Origin: Cryptomeria japonica
Taxonomy: Eukaryota > Streptophyta > Pinopsida > Cupressales > Cupressaceae
Length of the DNA stretch: 64,000 bases
Direction of reading: 5' to 3'
NCBI RefSeq assembly: GCF_030272615.1
Contig: NC_081414.1
Span: 813,229,069-813,293,068, forward strand
Shown here: positions 47,951 through 58,737 of the stretch, piece by piece
How the letters are laid out: each line of letters opens with the position of its first letter
Position numbering within the stretch: the first letter of the stretch is position 1
Made by a program: the position numbers and the translations under genes
Notes under the pieces: generated by a model
Databases searched by the model: none
Seen by the model: the letters and a program-made list of their open reading frames with translations, nothing else
What the model was told of the DNA's origin: nothing

Positions 47951-50374
47951 ATGGACATAAACAGGAACAAAGCAGATTGGCGGAAACAGTTGCAGCCATT
48001 AGAAGACAAGTTGCAGGGAGGGCAAAAAGGAACCAGTGCAGACACAGGCAAACGGATTTTACCATCTGGGGTGCGCATTGCAGGTAGTCTCGGTATGAGC
48101 ACCAGTCAAAAAAGCAAGAAGCATCGTCCCAAACCCTTGGCGACAAAGGACAAAGATGAAATAACGGCAGATAATATTATGTTCGAGGGTTTGAATGGAA
48201 TCGACTGTCGGAACTGGTGGGCAAAGACACCTCAGGATGATTTAATAAAGAAAAGCCTTCGCCAGGCACAGGTACACTGGGTCGTCCAGATGCCAGTTTT
48301 TTCGATAAAGGACTTTGAGGTGGTTTTGCGTGCCATGATTGGCAGCTATGACAGACATCGCCACCAGTCGGTATTTGATTATCAACACCAGAGGATAACA
48401 GAGTCATTCACGACAGGCGAGTTCACTAGGGTATTTGGCATACCGGGGATAAAAGGAAAGAAAATAGACACTTCACAGAAAATATCCCCAGAGAATCGTG
48501 CCACACTGCTCCAGTTGATGTTGCGCAATAATCTTACCCAAGGCGAGAAAGATAGCCTCAAGAGTGCAGGCAAGAGTCGGGGAGTGAAGAAACAATTTTT
48601 TGCCAAGGGAGTATGGCGATGCCTGTTGTCGGTGGTGAAGAGTCGCCTCACAGGTGCCACCCGCGCGTCGAACATAGCCATTGCACAGATAGTGCTGGTG
48701 AACGGGCTGCACAATGGGGTGGTATACGATTGGGTGTCACTCTTGGCGGATAGGATGGACGAGTTCATGACGCTGCAATACAAGAAGTTCTACATGCCGC
48801 ATCACGCCATTGGATTATTCTTGGACGCAGTCCGCACGCAGATCACCCCGGGCTCACAGCCATTGGAGCCACAGGGTCGTGTTGCACCAGACCAGCCGCC
48901 CATATTCTATTGGTCACACTTAGACGTCTTGGTACATGGCACGGAGGCACGTTTGGGCACAAAAAGAAAGAAGGCCACCATGTCCGATACGGAGTCCGAC
49001 ACGGAAGAGTCCGAGGCTGAGAATGCAGAAAGTGGCAGGGAGGAATCCACAGACACCTCACAGGTAAGCGAAGGGAGTTTCCGACTGGCAGGGAGAAGGG
49101 GCGACCAGTTGCCTAAAGAAGGGGTAGTGGAGTCTGCAGGTACAGCAGGGTCTACTGTAGCATCACAGGTGCAGGTCCACTTTACACCAGTCCGCTTACC
49201 AGAGACTTGTCAGTTGGCGGTGTCGCGGTCCTTCGGGACAGTGAGTGTAGTCACCACGGTACCAATTCCTAGTTTCGAGCAGCCTCGGGCGACGATAGCC
49301 ATGACACCACCACAGGTGGAGACCTTGGCGAGTGCAGAGGCTTCCATGGTGCACGAGGTGCCGGATGTGATAGGACAGGATGTGCCAGGGTTACCCAAAT
49401 ATATGCAGGAGGCAATGACGGCAGCAAGCACTCTTCATGATGACCTCACTAGCTGGTTGAGCCGTTACCAGATGGCACCCGTGGCACCGAGAGAGGCCAC
49501 TCTATCCCCAGGGCGGACCACGTATTCCTTGGAAGTCATTGATCTCGAGGAAGGGAGTTCCCCAAGCAGCAGGGCAATTCAGAGGGTTGCTTCACCCCCT
49601 GCGGTGGTAGTAACCAGTCCGTACAGAGCAGAGGAGGTGCCCGTGGGAAGTCAGCAGGGTGGAGTGTTGGAGCAATTTATTACTGAGATGACTCTGGGAG
49701 CACAGCGGCTTGTGTCATCTGCCACGCTCCAGGCCGATGCGACCATGGTTGAGCGAATGGAAGGGTTGTTGACCTTTGCTCGCACGGGATGCCGAGCTGA
49801 GTTTGCGAGGTGTTTTGAGTGTGTCGAGTGGCCGGACACGAAGAGCCTGGCGATGCTGGAGGCTTGGCACCTCACTGAGGGGGTTGGCGAGACCCAGATA
49901 TAGTCGTTGGTGAGAGAGGTAGAGCAGGCCTTCCGTGAAGGTTATCTGGAGCTTCGGAGGTCACAACAGACGACAACTACAATTGAGGCTTTGAGGGTGG
50001 CAGCAGTAACAGCTCGGGAGGAGCTGGCTACCAGGTTTCACGAGCTAGAGGCTACCATGGCACAGAACCAGGCAGCGGTGGACATTTTAGTAGCAGAGAA
50101 GTCTGCCTTGCTGATACAGTTGGAACAGGAGAGGGCCTCGAGGGAGCTGTTGGAGACTCAGTTGGTCAGTGCCTTGGAAAATGTGGACAAGAAGGATAAG
50201 GAGGTGCTCGAGGCAGCCTACATGGTAAAGACTGCTATGGAGCGGCAGATGGTCGCGGAATGGGATCTCAAGAGGAGGACGGAGCAGGTGTATGAGCTCC
50301 GTGGGCGCTTGGCGTCCACTGCTACACCACCACCGGCGCCTTCTTCATCAGGGACACCTTCTGCACTTCCTTAG
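47951..50374 (+). pseudogene. Gypsy additional ORF, 650 codons then 156 more after one TAG
   Basis: The frame 47951-49903 is open; after TAG (49901-49903) the same frame is open to 50374. Residues about 70-300 form a conserved-looking globular part: FSIKDFEVVLRAMI, YDRHRHQSVFDY, FTTGEFTRVFGIPGIKG, KKQFFAKGVWRCLLSVVKS. The FTTGEFTRVFGIP box resembles the 'fsPeaInrflGlP' box of plant-transposon proteins and the LSEEAISEAFHLP box of element C. A low-complexity Ser/Thr/Glu linker follows. The part after the stop is a long coiled coil (ELEATMAQNQAAVDILVAEK) with a Pro-rich end. There is no signal peptide or membrane segment, so it is not env-like. Function unknown. Confidence 0.75.
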
Positions 50375-50730
50375 TTTTTTCTTCTTCTTCTGGATTTTTG
50401 CGAGCTCCATCTATTCTCCATTTTGTTGTAAGTCGCCTGGAGACGACTTTTCTTTTGGGGGGGGATGATGTTAGCTGCATTATTGTATACAGGAATAAGA
50501 ATAGTTAATTAAGTCGTAATTGGGTTTGTTAGTTGGCACCCAAGGGGTGGCCAGTTGCGATGTGACGATTGGCGCTCGCACCCCCTCGGTATCTTTATAT
50601 ACTCCTCATTGTAACTTGTAAAGGACACGAATTATGAATGGAATAACATATCTGATACTTGTCTGATATCTATGGCATTGTTCTGCATTACGTACTTTAT
50701 GCTTTAAGTATTCACCCGAGAGGGCAAACA
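50375..50730 (+). repeat. Gypsy polypurine tract and 3' LTR
   Basis: TTTTGGGGGGGGATGA ends just before the LTR at 50469. The LTR is 262 bp (50469-50730), TGTTAGCT...GGCAAACA, followed by the ATATG duplication. The differences from the 5' LTR are all transitions plus one inserted C. Confidence 0.93.
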
Positions 50731-50735
50731 ATATG

Positions 50736-51080
50736 TTTTTGGAAAATTTATCTCACTACTTGTTTTAACTGTTGACTAATTCACCCAACTTAATAAAAAA
50801 GAAATTTAGACATATCTGTGTGTAATGAATCTAATGATGAGTAAAATCATCAATTCGGGTTTCCTCAAAATCACTTTCGCATTCATAAGTGATACTTAAT
50901 AACTCTTGCACCAAAAGCTCTTCTATTCTCTAAACAATACAAACAGGCTGCTTATCACACATTGTCATATTCCAAACAAAAAACATTTACAGAGCATGAT
51001 TGAGCATAGTCATCCGTCATGATATCAAACTTCTTTACAAATGTTATAGCATTTTATCCTCTCTCAAACAATTGTGTTAG
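50736..51080. other. spacer, no gene seen
   Basis: AT-rich sequence between the Gypsy duplication and the left target duplication of element B. Nothing is recognisable. Confidence 0.5.
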
Positions 51081-51772
51081 GGTACTGTTGATGTGTTTTT
51101 TATGCACAATTTAACACAGAATAAAATTCCCAAAAGTATCTTATCCTCTCTTGATCAAAGACTCTCAAATGCTGAAGATTCGCATAAAGATCACTTGAGA
51201 CAACTCCAAGGTTCCTAATATGTCGGGTCACGATGTGTGGATAAGCACAGTTGGTCGTTGTGATTGTTGTTTCTTCAAGGGGCCTTACGTTGAACATGAA
51301 TACTTGAATTGCTGAAACTTAGATTCTATCTACTTGCTTCGAGAATTAAAAAGGGGGCAAAAGGCATAGGGTTTAGGAAGTCTAGGAATGTAGGAACGAT
51401 GGACAATCTTTGGGGAAACTCGACTAAGCCCTACTTTGACATGCAAAGAAACAACTCCACAAAGCTTAGTGCGATCTTCTAAGGAAATTAGATGATTTTC
51501 AAATCATTATCAAGCATAGACACCATTAATTGAATGCATATCAATGATTGAAAAACAATTGAACTTAAGCGCATTCAAGTGCTCTAGTCGACCACACAAG
51601 GCGAATTTGCAATCAACGAACTCCTAGTGGTATGGATTAGGAGTTTAACCGTGAATCATACACAATTCCTTTCATTCATCTAATTATTCATCATCTAACA
51701 TGAAGATCCAACAAGAAACCATGCACTTGTAAAGAAACAACACATTCCACCATAACTTCAATGAAAAGGAAG

Positions 51773-51972
51773 TTTATTTAAAACTTTGGCACCAATTTTT
51801 GCCTTCTCCTAATCTATTGTAGCTGCTATCTACTATCAAACTACTAACTATTCTCTATTAACCTTTACAAATGAAGAGCTTGAGCTTTATATAGAGAACT
51901 CATTACAATGAGTGCCAAGATCAAACCCCATCAATGGCCAAGATTTTACAATGAAAACCCTAATTAGGGTTT
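51773..51972 (-). promoter_or_regulatory. element B outward promoter: telo-box, TATA, poly(A) signal
   Basis: AAACCCTAATTAGGGTTT is at 51955-51972; CTATATAAAG on the minus strand is at about 51886-51895; AATAAA on the minus strand is at 51773-51778, about 115 bp past the TATA. The order, spacing and distance of about 800 bp to the end match elements A and C, which supports a U3-R-U5-like organisation. Confidence 0.62.
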
Positions 51973-52599
51973 GTTAAAACAACTCCCTCTGGCCAATGAG
52001 AAAATTACATTTAGGTTCAATGCTCAATGTGAACCAATAGAAAATAGGGGTAGGTATCTTGGAGTTTGTGCCTCCATATGATGAGCTTGGTTCATCGAAT
52101 CTGAACGTGCTGATGTGGAATTCCTTGATTTGGTGAGTGGTGACTAGGAGGCCACCTCAATTTGCACTTGTACTTGGTAGATCATGAAGGAATGTTGAGC
52201 GATACCTCTTGATACTAAACACAAGTCACTTGCTCAAAACTTGGTGCGATGATAATCAAACTGATAATCAAGTTTGACCTTCTACCCTTGCTTGTCTATC
52301 TTGCCTTGAGGTGATTGTATGACTTCTCCTTTTTATGAAATCTTTTGAATATCCCGAAATCCTTCTTGCGCAGTCGCCTCCTTATCATTGTGCTTGCCAG
52401 AATATCATGCTTGCCTTGTGTTGTGTTCCATCTCGATGTAATCTTGAATGTGTTTCCTCACTCCTCGGTTTGATTCTCCAATCAGACCTGGAAAAGAAAA
52501 AAAATTGAATCATATTTGATGAAATAAATAAATTATCTGAATCAATACACCCCTACCACACCAAAAGAAGAATTTCAAACCTTTTGAGTGCCAATGGAA

Positions 52600-54700
52600 G
52601 GAGGTTCGCTCTTGCAGGGGAGCAATGGAAGTGAGTTGAAATTGCCAAAATGATTATTCTCGTTGCTTTGCTTAGCCTGATCACAAGGAGGAACTTGGAC
52701 AACTTAATGGGCAAACTAAGAAGTTCGTTCCTTCAAAGGAGCAAAGAAAATGCATCAAAGATTCGCTCCTAATGATAGGGCAATGGAAGTCGCTTCAATG
52801 TGAGAGCAATGGAAATCAATTTCGCTCTTGAAGGGGAGCCGAGGAAGTTCAGCATTATTCCATCACTTCTCCATCAATTGATCTCTTCACTTGCTCGTGC
52901 CATGTCAATATGCAAGGTGAATAGGAGCTGCTCAAGGTTTGTTATCCATGCATAAAAATTCATTAACTCTCCTCTTAGAATGCAATGAAGGGAAGTCCGC
53001 TCCTTCAAGGGAGAAAAGGAAGTAAAATTAGCTCCAACTAAGGAGCAAAGGAAGTGATTTTCACTCCTAAGATGGAGCAATGGAAGTGACATTAATCTCA
53101 GCCCACTTAGCTATCAATTTACCCTCTTGTGTCTTGAAATGCTCTAAATCATCATTAAAGAGTACCTAGGAAAGATTTTTGCTCTCATGAATGAACAAAG
53201 GAAGGTGAGTTCGCTCCTGAGAAGAGCAATGGAAGTAGATTTCACTCCTAAAGGAGAGCAAAGGAAGTAGTCTCAAATTTGCCACTTAGCCATGTTCCAT
53301 CAACTCATGTCTTAAGTTTTAGTCTCCATGCACAAAAGGTCATCAAATCACCCTCAACAAATGCTTTGGAGATGACTTCACTCACATGAATGAGCAAAGG
53401 AAGGGAAGTTCTCTCCTAAAGGAGAGCAATGGAAGTCAAGTTTGTTCCTAAAGGAGAGCAATGGAAGTCAAGTTCAATTCACCATCTTCCCTTCTTTCCT
53501 TTGTCAAAATCATGATGCATAAACCTATTTCCTTGATCAAAATGATGTTAAAGGTGTTAGACTTGTTCATTGCCCTCAAATATGCTCAAGAAGTTCAAAT
53601 CGCTCCAAGATGATGGCAATGGAAGAGGATTTTGCTCCTGATAGGGAGCAATGGAAATGACCCCTATACTTGGCCAAATTCAAGGTTGTTGACTGAGGAT
53701 TGCATTCATTGCTCAAATTAGGACATCATATGATGATCAAATGGGGTTTTAGGTGTCATAAGAGGCCTGGAGAGGGATTTCGCTCTTGAAAAGGAGCAAC
53801 GGAAGCAAAATTCACTCCAAGAATGGAGCAAAGTAAATGGTCTCAAAAGTTCGCTCCAAATTGAGAGCAAAGGAAGTTCATTCTTCTTAAACACATCTCC
53901 CACCTCTTGATAAAGTGCGATCAGCCCACTTTGATAGCAAAGGAAGAAATTCGCTTCAAAACCCAAGCAAAGGAAATTTGCTCCAAAACCTAAGCAATGG
54001 AAGAGAAATTCGCTCAAAGATGAGGGCAAAGGAAGTTACTCTAAAACCAAGGCAAAGGAATCGCTCCTAGACTTAGGGAATGGAAATGACTCAAAGAAAA
54101 TCCCTCCTAAACATGACCAATAGAAATTCGCTCCTGTGGAGAGGCAAAGAAAGTGAATTTCGCTCTTGAGAGAGAGCAATGGAAATTTTCATACACTTAG
54201 TCAAATTTTGCATTAGGCCAAGCTAAGGATCAAACTCGTTGCTCGACCAAGGTTTTACATTGCAATTCATGATGATCAAGGGTATCTTGGACCCCCTAGA
54301 TGGCAAGGGAAGGAAATTCACTCCTATGAGGGAACAATGGAAATTTTCATGTACTTAGCCATATTTCGCCCCTTCAACCTGCCTCTCAATGAAGTATGAT
54401 CATATCACTTGGATGACGAAGGAAACCTTGCATAATTGATGAAACTTGATCCAAAGTATGCATCCATCAAATCTCTTTACTTGTCATGCTCAAACAAACA
54501 CTTGACTTGACACCCCATTCCATGGAAGAGCAAAGGAAATTTTCCCATACTTTGACAAATTTTGCCCTATGCGACCTACCTCTCAATAGAGTTCAATTAA
54601 CCCTCTTGACTTGACTCCTCTCATATCACTTCATTTCACATCCCATGGGAAGGGCAAAGGAAGTGACTGATAATGTCTTAGTTATTCATTTCATTCCTAG
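52600..54700. repeat. dispersed short-motif array in element B
   Basis: The words TTCGCTCC, GAGCAATGG, GAGCAAAGGAAG and AAGGAAGT recur several dozen times at irregular intervals of roughly 30-60 bp, usually as (T)TCGCTCCTNNNNGGAGCAATGGAAGT. CGCTCC...GGAGCAA has partial dyad symmetry. No long frame crosses it. Related words (TCGCTCCTGTCCC, AGAGCGATGA) occur in the 5' part of element C near 57772-57810. Confidence 0.75.
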
Positions 54701-54907
54701 CCCTGCAAGCAAAAGATGAATCATCCATTCCAAAAGCCTTGATAACTAGCTATCTTCACTCTTGACTTGATTAACTACTGGCCACCTGACCAACTATACC
54801 TCTTCAATCCAAAGGCTAATGGCAAAGGACTTTACCACTATCCTAGAGAGCAGAAAAAAGTGGGGGTCCCCATTTGCAATGGGACGTGAAAACGTCTCAA
54901 CAGGTAC

Positions 54908-55429
54908 AACTATCATACAAACATTAAGATACAAAGAACAAATTCCTAAAGGTCTACATTTTATAAGGCATAGTCAGCATGACCATCTCACAATTAAGTT
55001 CATAGATGTGTGTCATGCTTCTAATCCTCATCTTAATACATAAGAAGCTCATCCTTGGGTTTGTCTTGAAGAAATATCCATAGGAACATCAAAACAATCC
55101 TAACAAAATGCAATTGATGATAGAAAACTTATCTTAAGAAATACAAATCTTCAAAAGGAATCCTCACTTCAAGAAGATTTAGTTAAAATGATAATTGCTT
55201 GAGGATAAGCAATTTCAAGAAGGGCGGACTATCATGTCCCCGTATTAAGTTGATATAATAATATTTGATTTACAATAACAAATATTGATTAAAAAATAAT
55301 ATTTATTCATATATTTGTTCTATTAATTGTTGTTTATTTACTTTAAAATATTTGGAAGAAATAATAATATCTGATCATTGACCCGTTGATAGGTTTCAAA
55401 GGGTTAAACCTTGTCAACAGGTGGAGAGG
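54908..55429. mobile_element. remnant of an older retroelement 3' end and LTR start
   Basis: Purine-rich AAGAAGGGCGGACTATCA is followed at 55233 by TGTCCCCGTATTAAG, the arrangement expected of a polypurine tract and LTR start. The LTR-like sequence ends where the LINE remnant begins, around 55430. Element B is inserted in the presumed internal part. No pol motif is readable. Confidence 0.4.
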
Positions 55430-55900
55430 ATTACTAATTGGCAACCACCAAACTTGGGGTGGATCAAAATAAATTTTGATGGTGATGCTCGTGGCAATCC
55501 TGGACCATCAAGCGCAGGTTGCGTTGCGAAGGATAGCTAGGGTGTAGTGATGGCCAAATGTAAACAACGGCTAGAAGTAGTATCTAACAATAAAGCCAAA
55601 GTTAAAACGGCTCTTTTGGAGGTTCAATTGGCTGGTAGACTAGGTGTGGAGAACTTACATTTGGAAGGGGACTCCTAGATTATCGCACATGCCATTATCA
55701 AAGGTGAAGCTCAGAATTGGAAAACTGATAGAGAGATAAAATGCATTAGAAATATCCTAGCATCTTTTCGAAATTTCAAAGTGTCCCATGTGTTTAGGGA
55801 GAGTAATCAGGTTATCGATTCTTGTGCCAACCAAGCTTTTGATATATAGGTTGGCGATATTAGTTTCAACATTTATTCCCCCAACGGTATTATTTTGGAC
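55430..55900 (+). pseudogene. second LINE-type RNase H (RVT_3-like) remnant
   Basis: One plus-strand frame, interrupted by stops near 55540, 55677 and 55847, reads WIKINFDGDARGNPGPSSAG (first catalytic Asp), then a degraded NNKAKVKTALLEVQLA, LHLEGDS and VSHVFRESNQVIDSCAN. It aligns motif for motif with the fragment at 21585 but is a separate, more decayed copy. No RT is seen upstream. Confidence 0.72.
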
Positions 55901-57154
55901 TGATTTGAAGTGAGATAGGGATGGGTAGACGTTAGTGGTGGGTGGCATTGGTATTGGAGTCACTGAACGGGTTCTAAACAAAGCATTTTGTTTAAACATT
56001 ATAATTTATTGCTTGTCAGAGTTGATACGGCGAGAGGCTCCTAAAGGCGTGTAGAATGATGAGGATCTTCTCCAAATCCTTTGCTTATATGGTGGAGAAG
56101 AATTGTTTTGGTTTTGAATGGACAAGGTGGCGGCTTTCTTACACTAAGTCATACCGACCGCAAGCTGTGTTAAGGTGCAGTTATTAACAATTTGCACTAC
56201 CCGCCCTTTGAATGACTAATGCATTAAAAACATCCTTAGTAATTCTGGAGTCTTCGATTTGGGTGCATAAGGTGTATGAAGCAAGCCAAAAGACTTAGTG
56301 TCAAGTTGAAGGAGAGCGGGTGCTTCATTTATCATTCTTCGGCAACTAGTATTGAGATACACTTCAGTGAATCACTCTGTACTAGAGAATGGAGCCAAAC
56401 TTCTCCCTGCAAGCACTGAGACCCATGGTGGCATTTTGGGGTCAAATTTCCAATGAAAGACTTACAAATGTGTTCAAATTTGACAATAAGGATTTTCTCA
56501 CACAAGTAAAGATTGTTCTTGCGGAGGAATATCTGAGGGCTCACTTCAAATACCGCACCAAAGTCGATGTTTCTTCCATGTTTGTAGCATGGTGCTTTGA
56601 GCTGGAAAACAAAGAGAAGTTGAGGTGGATAGTTAGCAATTGCATCAAATAAGAATGGTGTGGAGGTCTTGAAAGTTTCATGAAGATGACACTGAATGGG
56701 AAGGGCTTTGTTTGTCCCGACAGTCCTTGGCTCCATGTTGGTGAATTCCATCCTCCTTTGCACCCATATCTCATATGGAGCACAAACTGTAACAAAGAGG
56801 TCCGTCGGGCCTCTGCACAAATCGGCCTGCATGGTGTAAAGGAATACTTGATGCCTCGAGAATGGCAAGAGATTTGAAGGGAGCTGGAGAAGTGGGGTCC
56901 CTATGAAATGAGATCCTCACAATCGACAAAGGCTTCCTCATCGAGATGTTAGCGAGGTCGTCCACATGGCTCGAAAAAGAAGACAAGGAGAACATTGTGG
57001 AAGGGCTGCAAGCAGTAAAGGCAAGGAAATAGTTGTGGCATGGTGATAGCGATACGAGTTCATGTTATGCTATAAAACTTTTGAATGGTTGATTTCGACT
57101 TTTTGTATTTCTATGTAAATGATTATCAATAGTTTATGGTGGCTGTCTGGGTAG
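55901..57154. other. probable LINE 3' region, gene content unclear
   Basis: Plus frame 56389-56652 (MEPNFSLQALRPMVAFWGQ) and, after a stop, 56680-56877 (GFVCPDSPWLHVGEFHPP) could be one broken coding segment; minus frames overlap it with similar length. I recognise neither. It lies between the RNase H remnant and element C. Confidence 0.35.
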
Positions 57155-57159
57155 GGGTG

Positions 57160-57682
57160 TGTTGACGTGTGTTTTGTACACAATCATACACAGAATAAAA
57201 TACCGACAGGCATCTTATCCTCTCTTGAGAAAATAGTCTCTAACTGCTGAAGATCTGCAAAAAGGATCAGTTAGGTGGACTCCAAGGTTCTTTTAGTGGG
57301 GTCTCCACGTGTGGACAAGCTTTTTTAGTGGTATGATGTGATTTGCTGTTTCCTTCAAGGCTTCTTACGGATTCAATAGTTCGAAGGTTTCACTAATCTA
57401 AAAGGAACTTTCAAAAAAAAGGAAAAAGATAGGGCTTAAGAGGTCTAATCTAGCCTAACCCTATGAACGACTTAGCATGGATGAGATTTGGCAAGACTCA
57501 ACCAATTTCAATTTCGCCATAAGGCAACAACTCAACTGAAATTAGTGCGATCTTCTAAGGTAATAATGATGTTCAATGCATCAAAGACCAAGGACACTAC
57601 TACGAAGGTACATATCCTAGATACGAAAATGCTTGAAGGTTAAGGACTCAAGGTGTTTTCCAGTCGACCACACAAGGCGTTC
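57160..57682 (+). repeat. left inverted arm of element C
   Basis: These 523 bases are the reverse complement of 62486-63008 with two mismatches: one in the A/G run near 57419-57422 and one in TTTTCCAG versus TTTTCTAG near 57661. The match ends sharply after AAGGCGTTC at 57682. Confidence 0.96.
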
Positions 57683-58130
57683 AAACTCGAAGGACCATCA
57701 AGGTGATCGATTTTTAACGTGGAGATGAAGGAGTTGGACGTAAGAAATGCAAAAGTCAAGACAAAATGGTGAATCGCTCCTGTCCCTCTCCAAGGGACCA
57801 GAGCGATGAGGTACGTCCCTTTGTTTTCCAATTTTGGCGCCAAATAAACAAATTTAAATTTCCTTAAATGCTAAATCGATTAAAAAATTGAAAATCCATT
57901 TTTATTTAGCATTTAATATGGCGTTATCTTTTATTAATTATTTTTTGCCTTTATTAAAAATCGAAATTCTCATTTAAAAAACGCAAGGCATTAATAATTA
58001 ATTATTTAATTAATATAAAAATCGATTTGAAGCGCCCAATTAGGCAAGTCGGCCTTGTTATTTTATTGCAAATCATTTAAAAAATGGTTTTATTTGTCAA
58101 GTCGGCCTAAGGGGTGAAAGGGTATGAGCG

Positions 58131-58735
58131 CTATTTATAAGGGGAGTGAAATGTTCATTTTCACATAATCATTTTTACCTTTCTTCATGCGAATCAAGAA
58201 GAGGCGAATATAGTGCGGAGTGTGTTCAAAGGTGGTGCGATTTCAAACCAAAGGTGGCGCTAGTATCATCTTGTGTGGAGTGCGAATTGCGTTGAAGGCC
58301 AAAGGTGGTGCGAATTTGAAGACCACACCAAGGGCGAACTTGGAGATCCATCTAAGACCACACCAAAGGCGAATTTGGAGATCATTTAAGACCACGTCTA
58401 AGGCATTACTTGAAGATCACGTTCTCTCCAGAGGTGGCGAAGTATATTTTGAGGGAATCATATTGAAGATTATCTTATACCTCAAATTTTGCCTAGGCAA
58501 ATTTTGTTTTTGCATTCTAGAGTTAGCCCTCTGTCGAGGTATGGCGATTTAATTATTATTGTTTTATTCATTCATCGTCATATTTCAAATTTTGAATTTT
58601 AAATCTCTTAGCTCAATCGTTGTATTTTAGGAAATGATAACTCTAGGGACTTATCATGAGGTTTCCTAAAATCTATCTCTCTTATCTACGTTATTTATTT
58701 CAAAAATCTATTTCTTATAATGAAATGTTGTGTAG
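58131..58735 (+). promoter_or_regulatory. element C ORF promoter, leader and putative 5' UTR intron
   Basis: CTATTTATAAGG at 58131 is a good TATA box about 600 bp before the ORF. The leader holds three copies of a roughly 35-bp unit (GACCACACCAAAGGCGAA, starting 58321, 58356, 58390). CGAG/GTATGG at 58538/58539 and TTGTGTAG/GTATGG at 58735/58736 can act as donor and acceptor of a 197-bp AT-rich intron. GTATGGCGA is repeated at both boundaries. The leader frame 58220-58552 begins at GTG, not ATG, and has a stop just upstream, so I treat it as untranslated. Confidence 0.5.
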
Positions 58736-58737
58736 GT

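Larger units (their letters stand above)
41608..50730 (+). mobile_element. Gypsy element with a long extra 3' ORF, 9,123 bp, TSD ATATG
   Basis: Both LTRs, the primer site, gag-pol in Gypsy order (protease, RT, RNase H, integrase), an additional ORF and the polypurine tract are present. ATATG lies at 41603-41607 and 50731-50735, a perfect duplication. No chromodomain follows the integrase, and the RT (MSFGLCNAPPTFQR, FLDDWSIYS) resembles the Athila/Tat side of plant Gypsy elements (inference). GC content is clearly higher than in the neighbouring sequence. Internal stops and the loss of the integrase core make it non-autonomous. Confidence 0.95.
51086..54902 (-). mobile_element. element B: TGTTG...CAACA element without ORF, 3,817 bp, 5-bp TSD GGTAC
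   Basis: Starts TGTTGATGTGTTTTTTATGC at 51086 and ends AAAACGTCTCAACA at 54902. GGTAC lies on both sides (51081-51085 and 54903-54907). The left 100 bp match element A's left end closely (AACACAGAATAAA, CTTATCCTCTCTTGATCAA), and the right end shares GGGGGTCC...GGGA with element A's right end. By the same orientation rule the biological 5' end is at 54902. No trace of the A/C protein is found; the interior is largely a short-motif array. It is a non-coding family member. Confidence 0.87.

Noticed and set aside
47951-49903. Envelope-like gene of an Athila-type element
   Set aside because: The position fits, but there is no signal peptide, transmembrane segment or cleavage site.
58220-58552. 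110-codon frame before the element C gene, which could join the main ORF in frame if the intron is spliced
   Set aside because: It starts at GTG, with a stop a few codons upstream and no ATG in that frame. It is built of a 35-bp repeat, so it is treated as leader.
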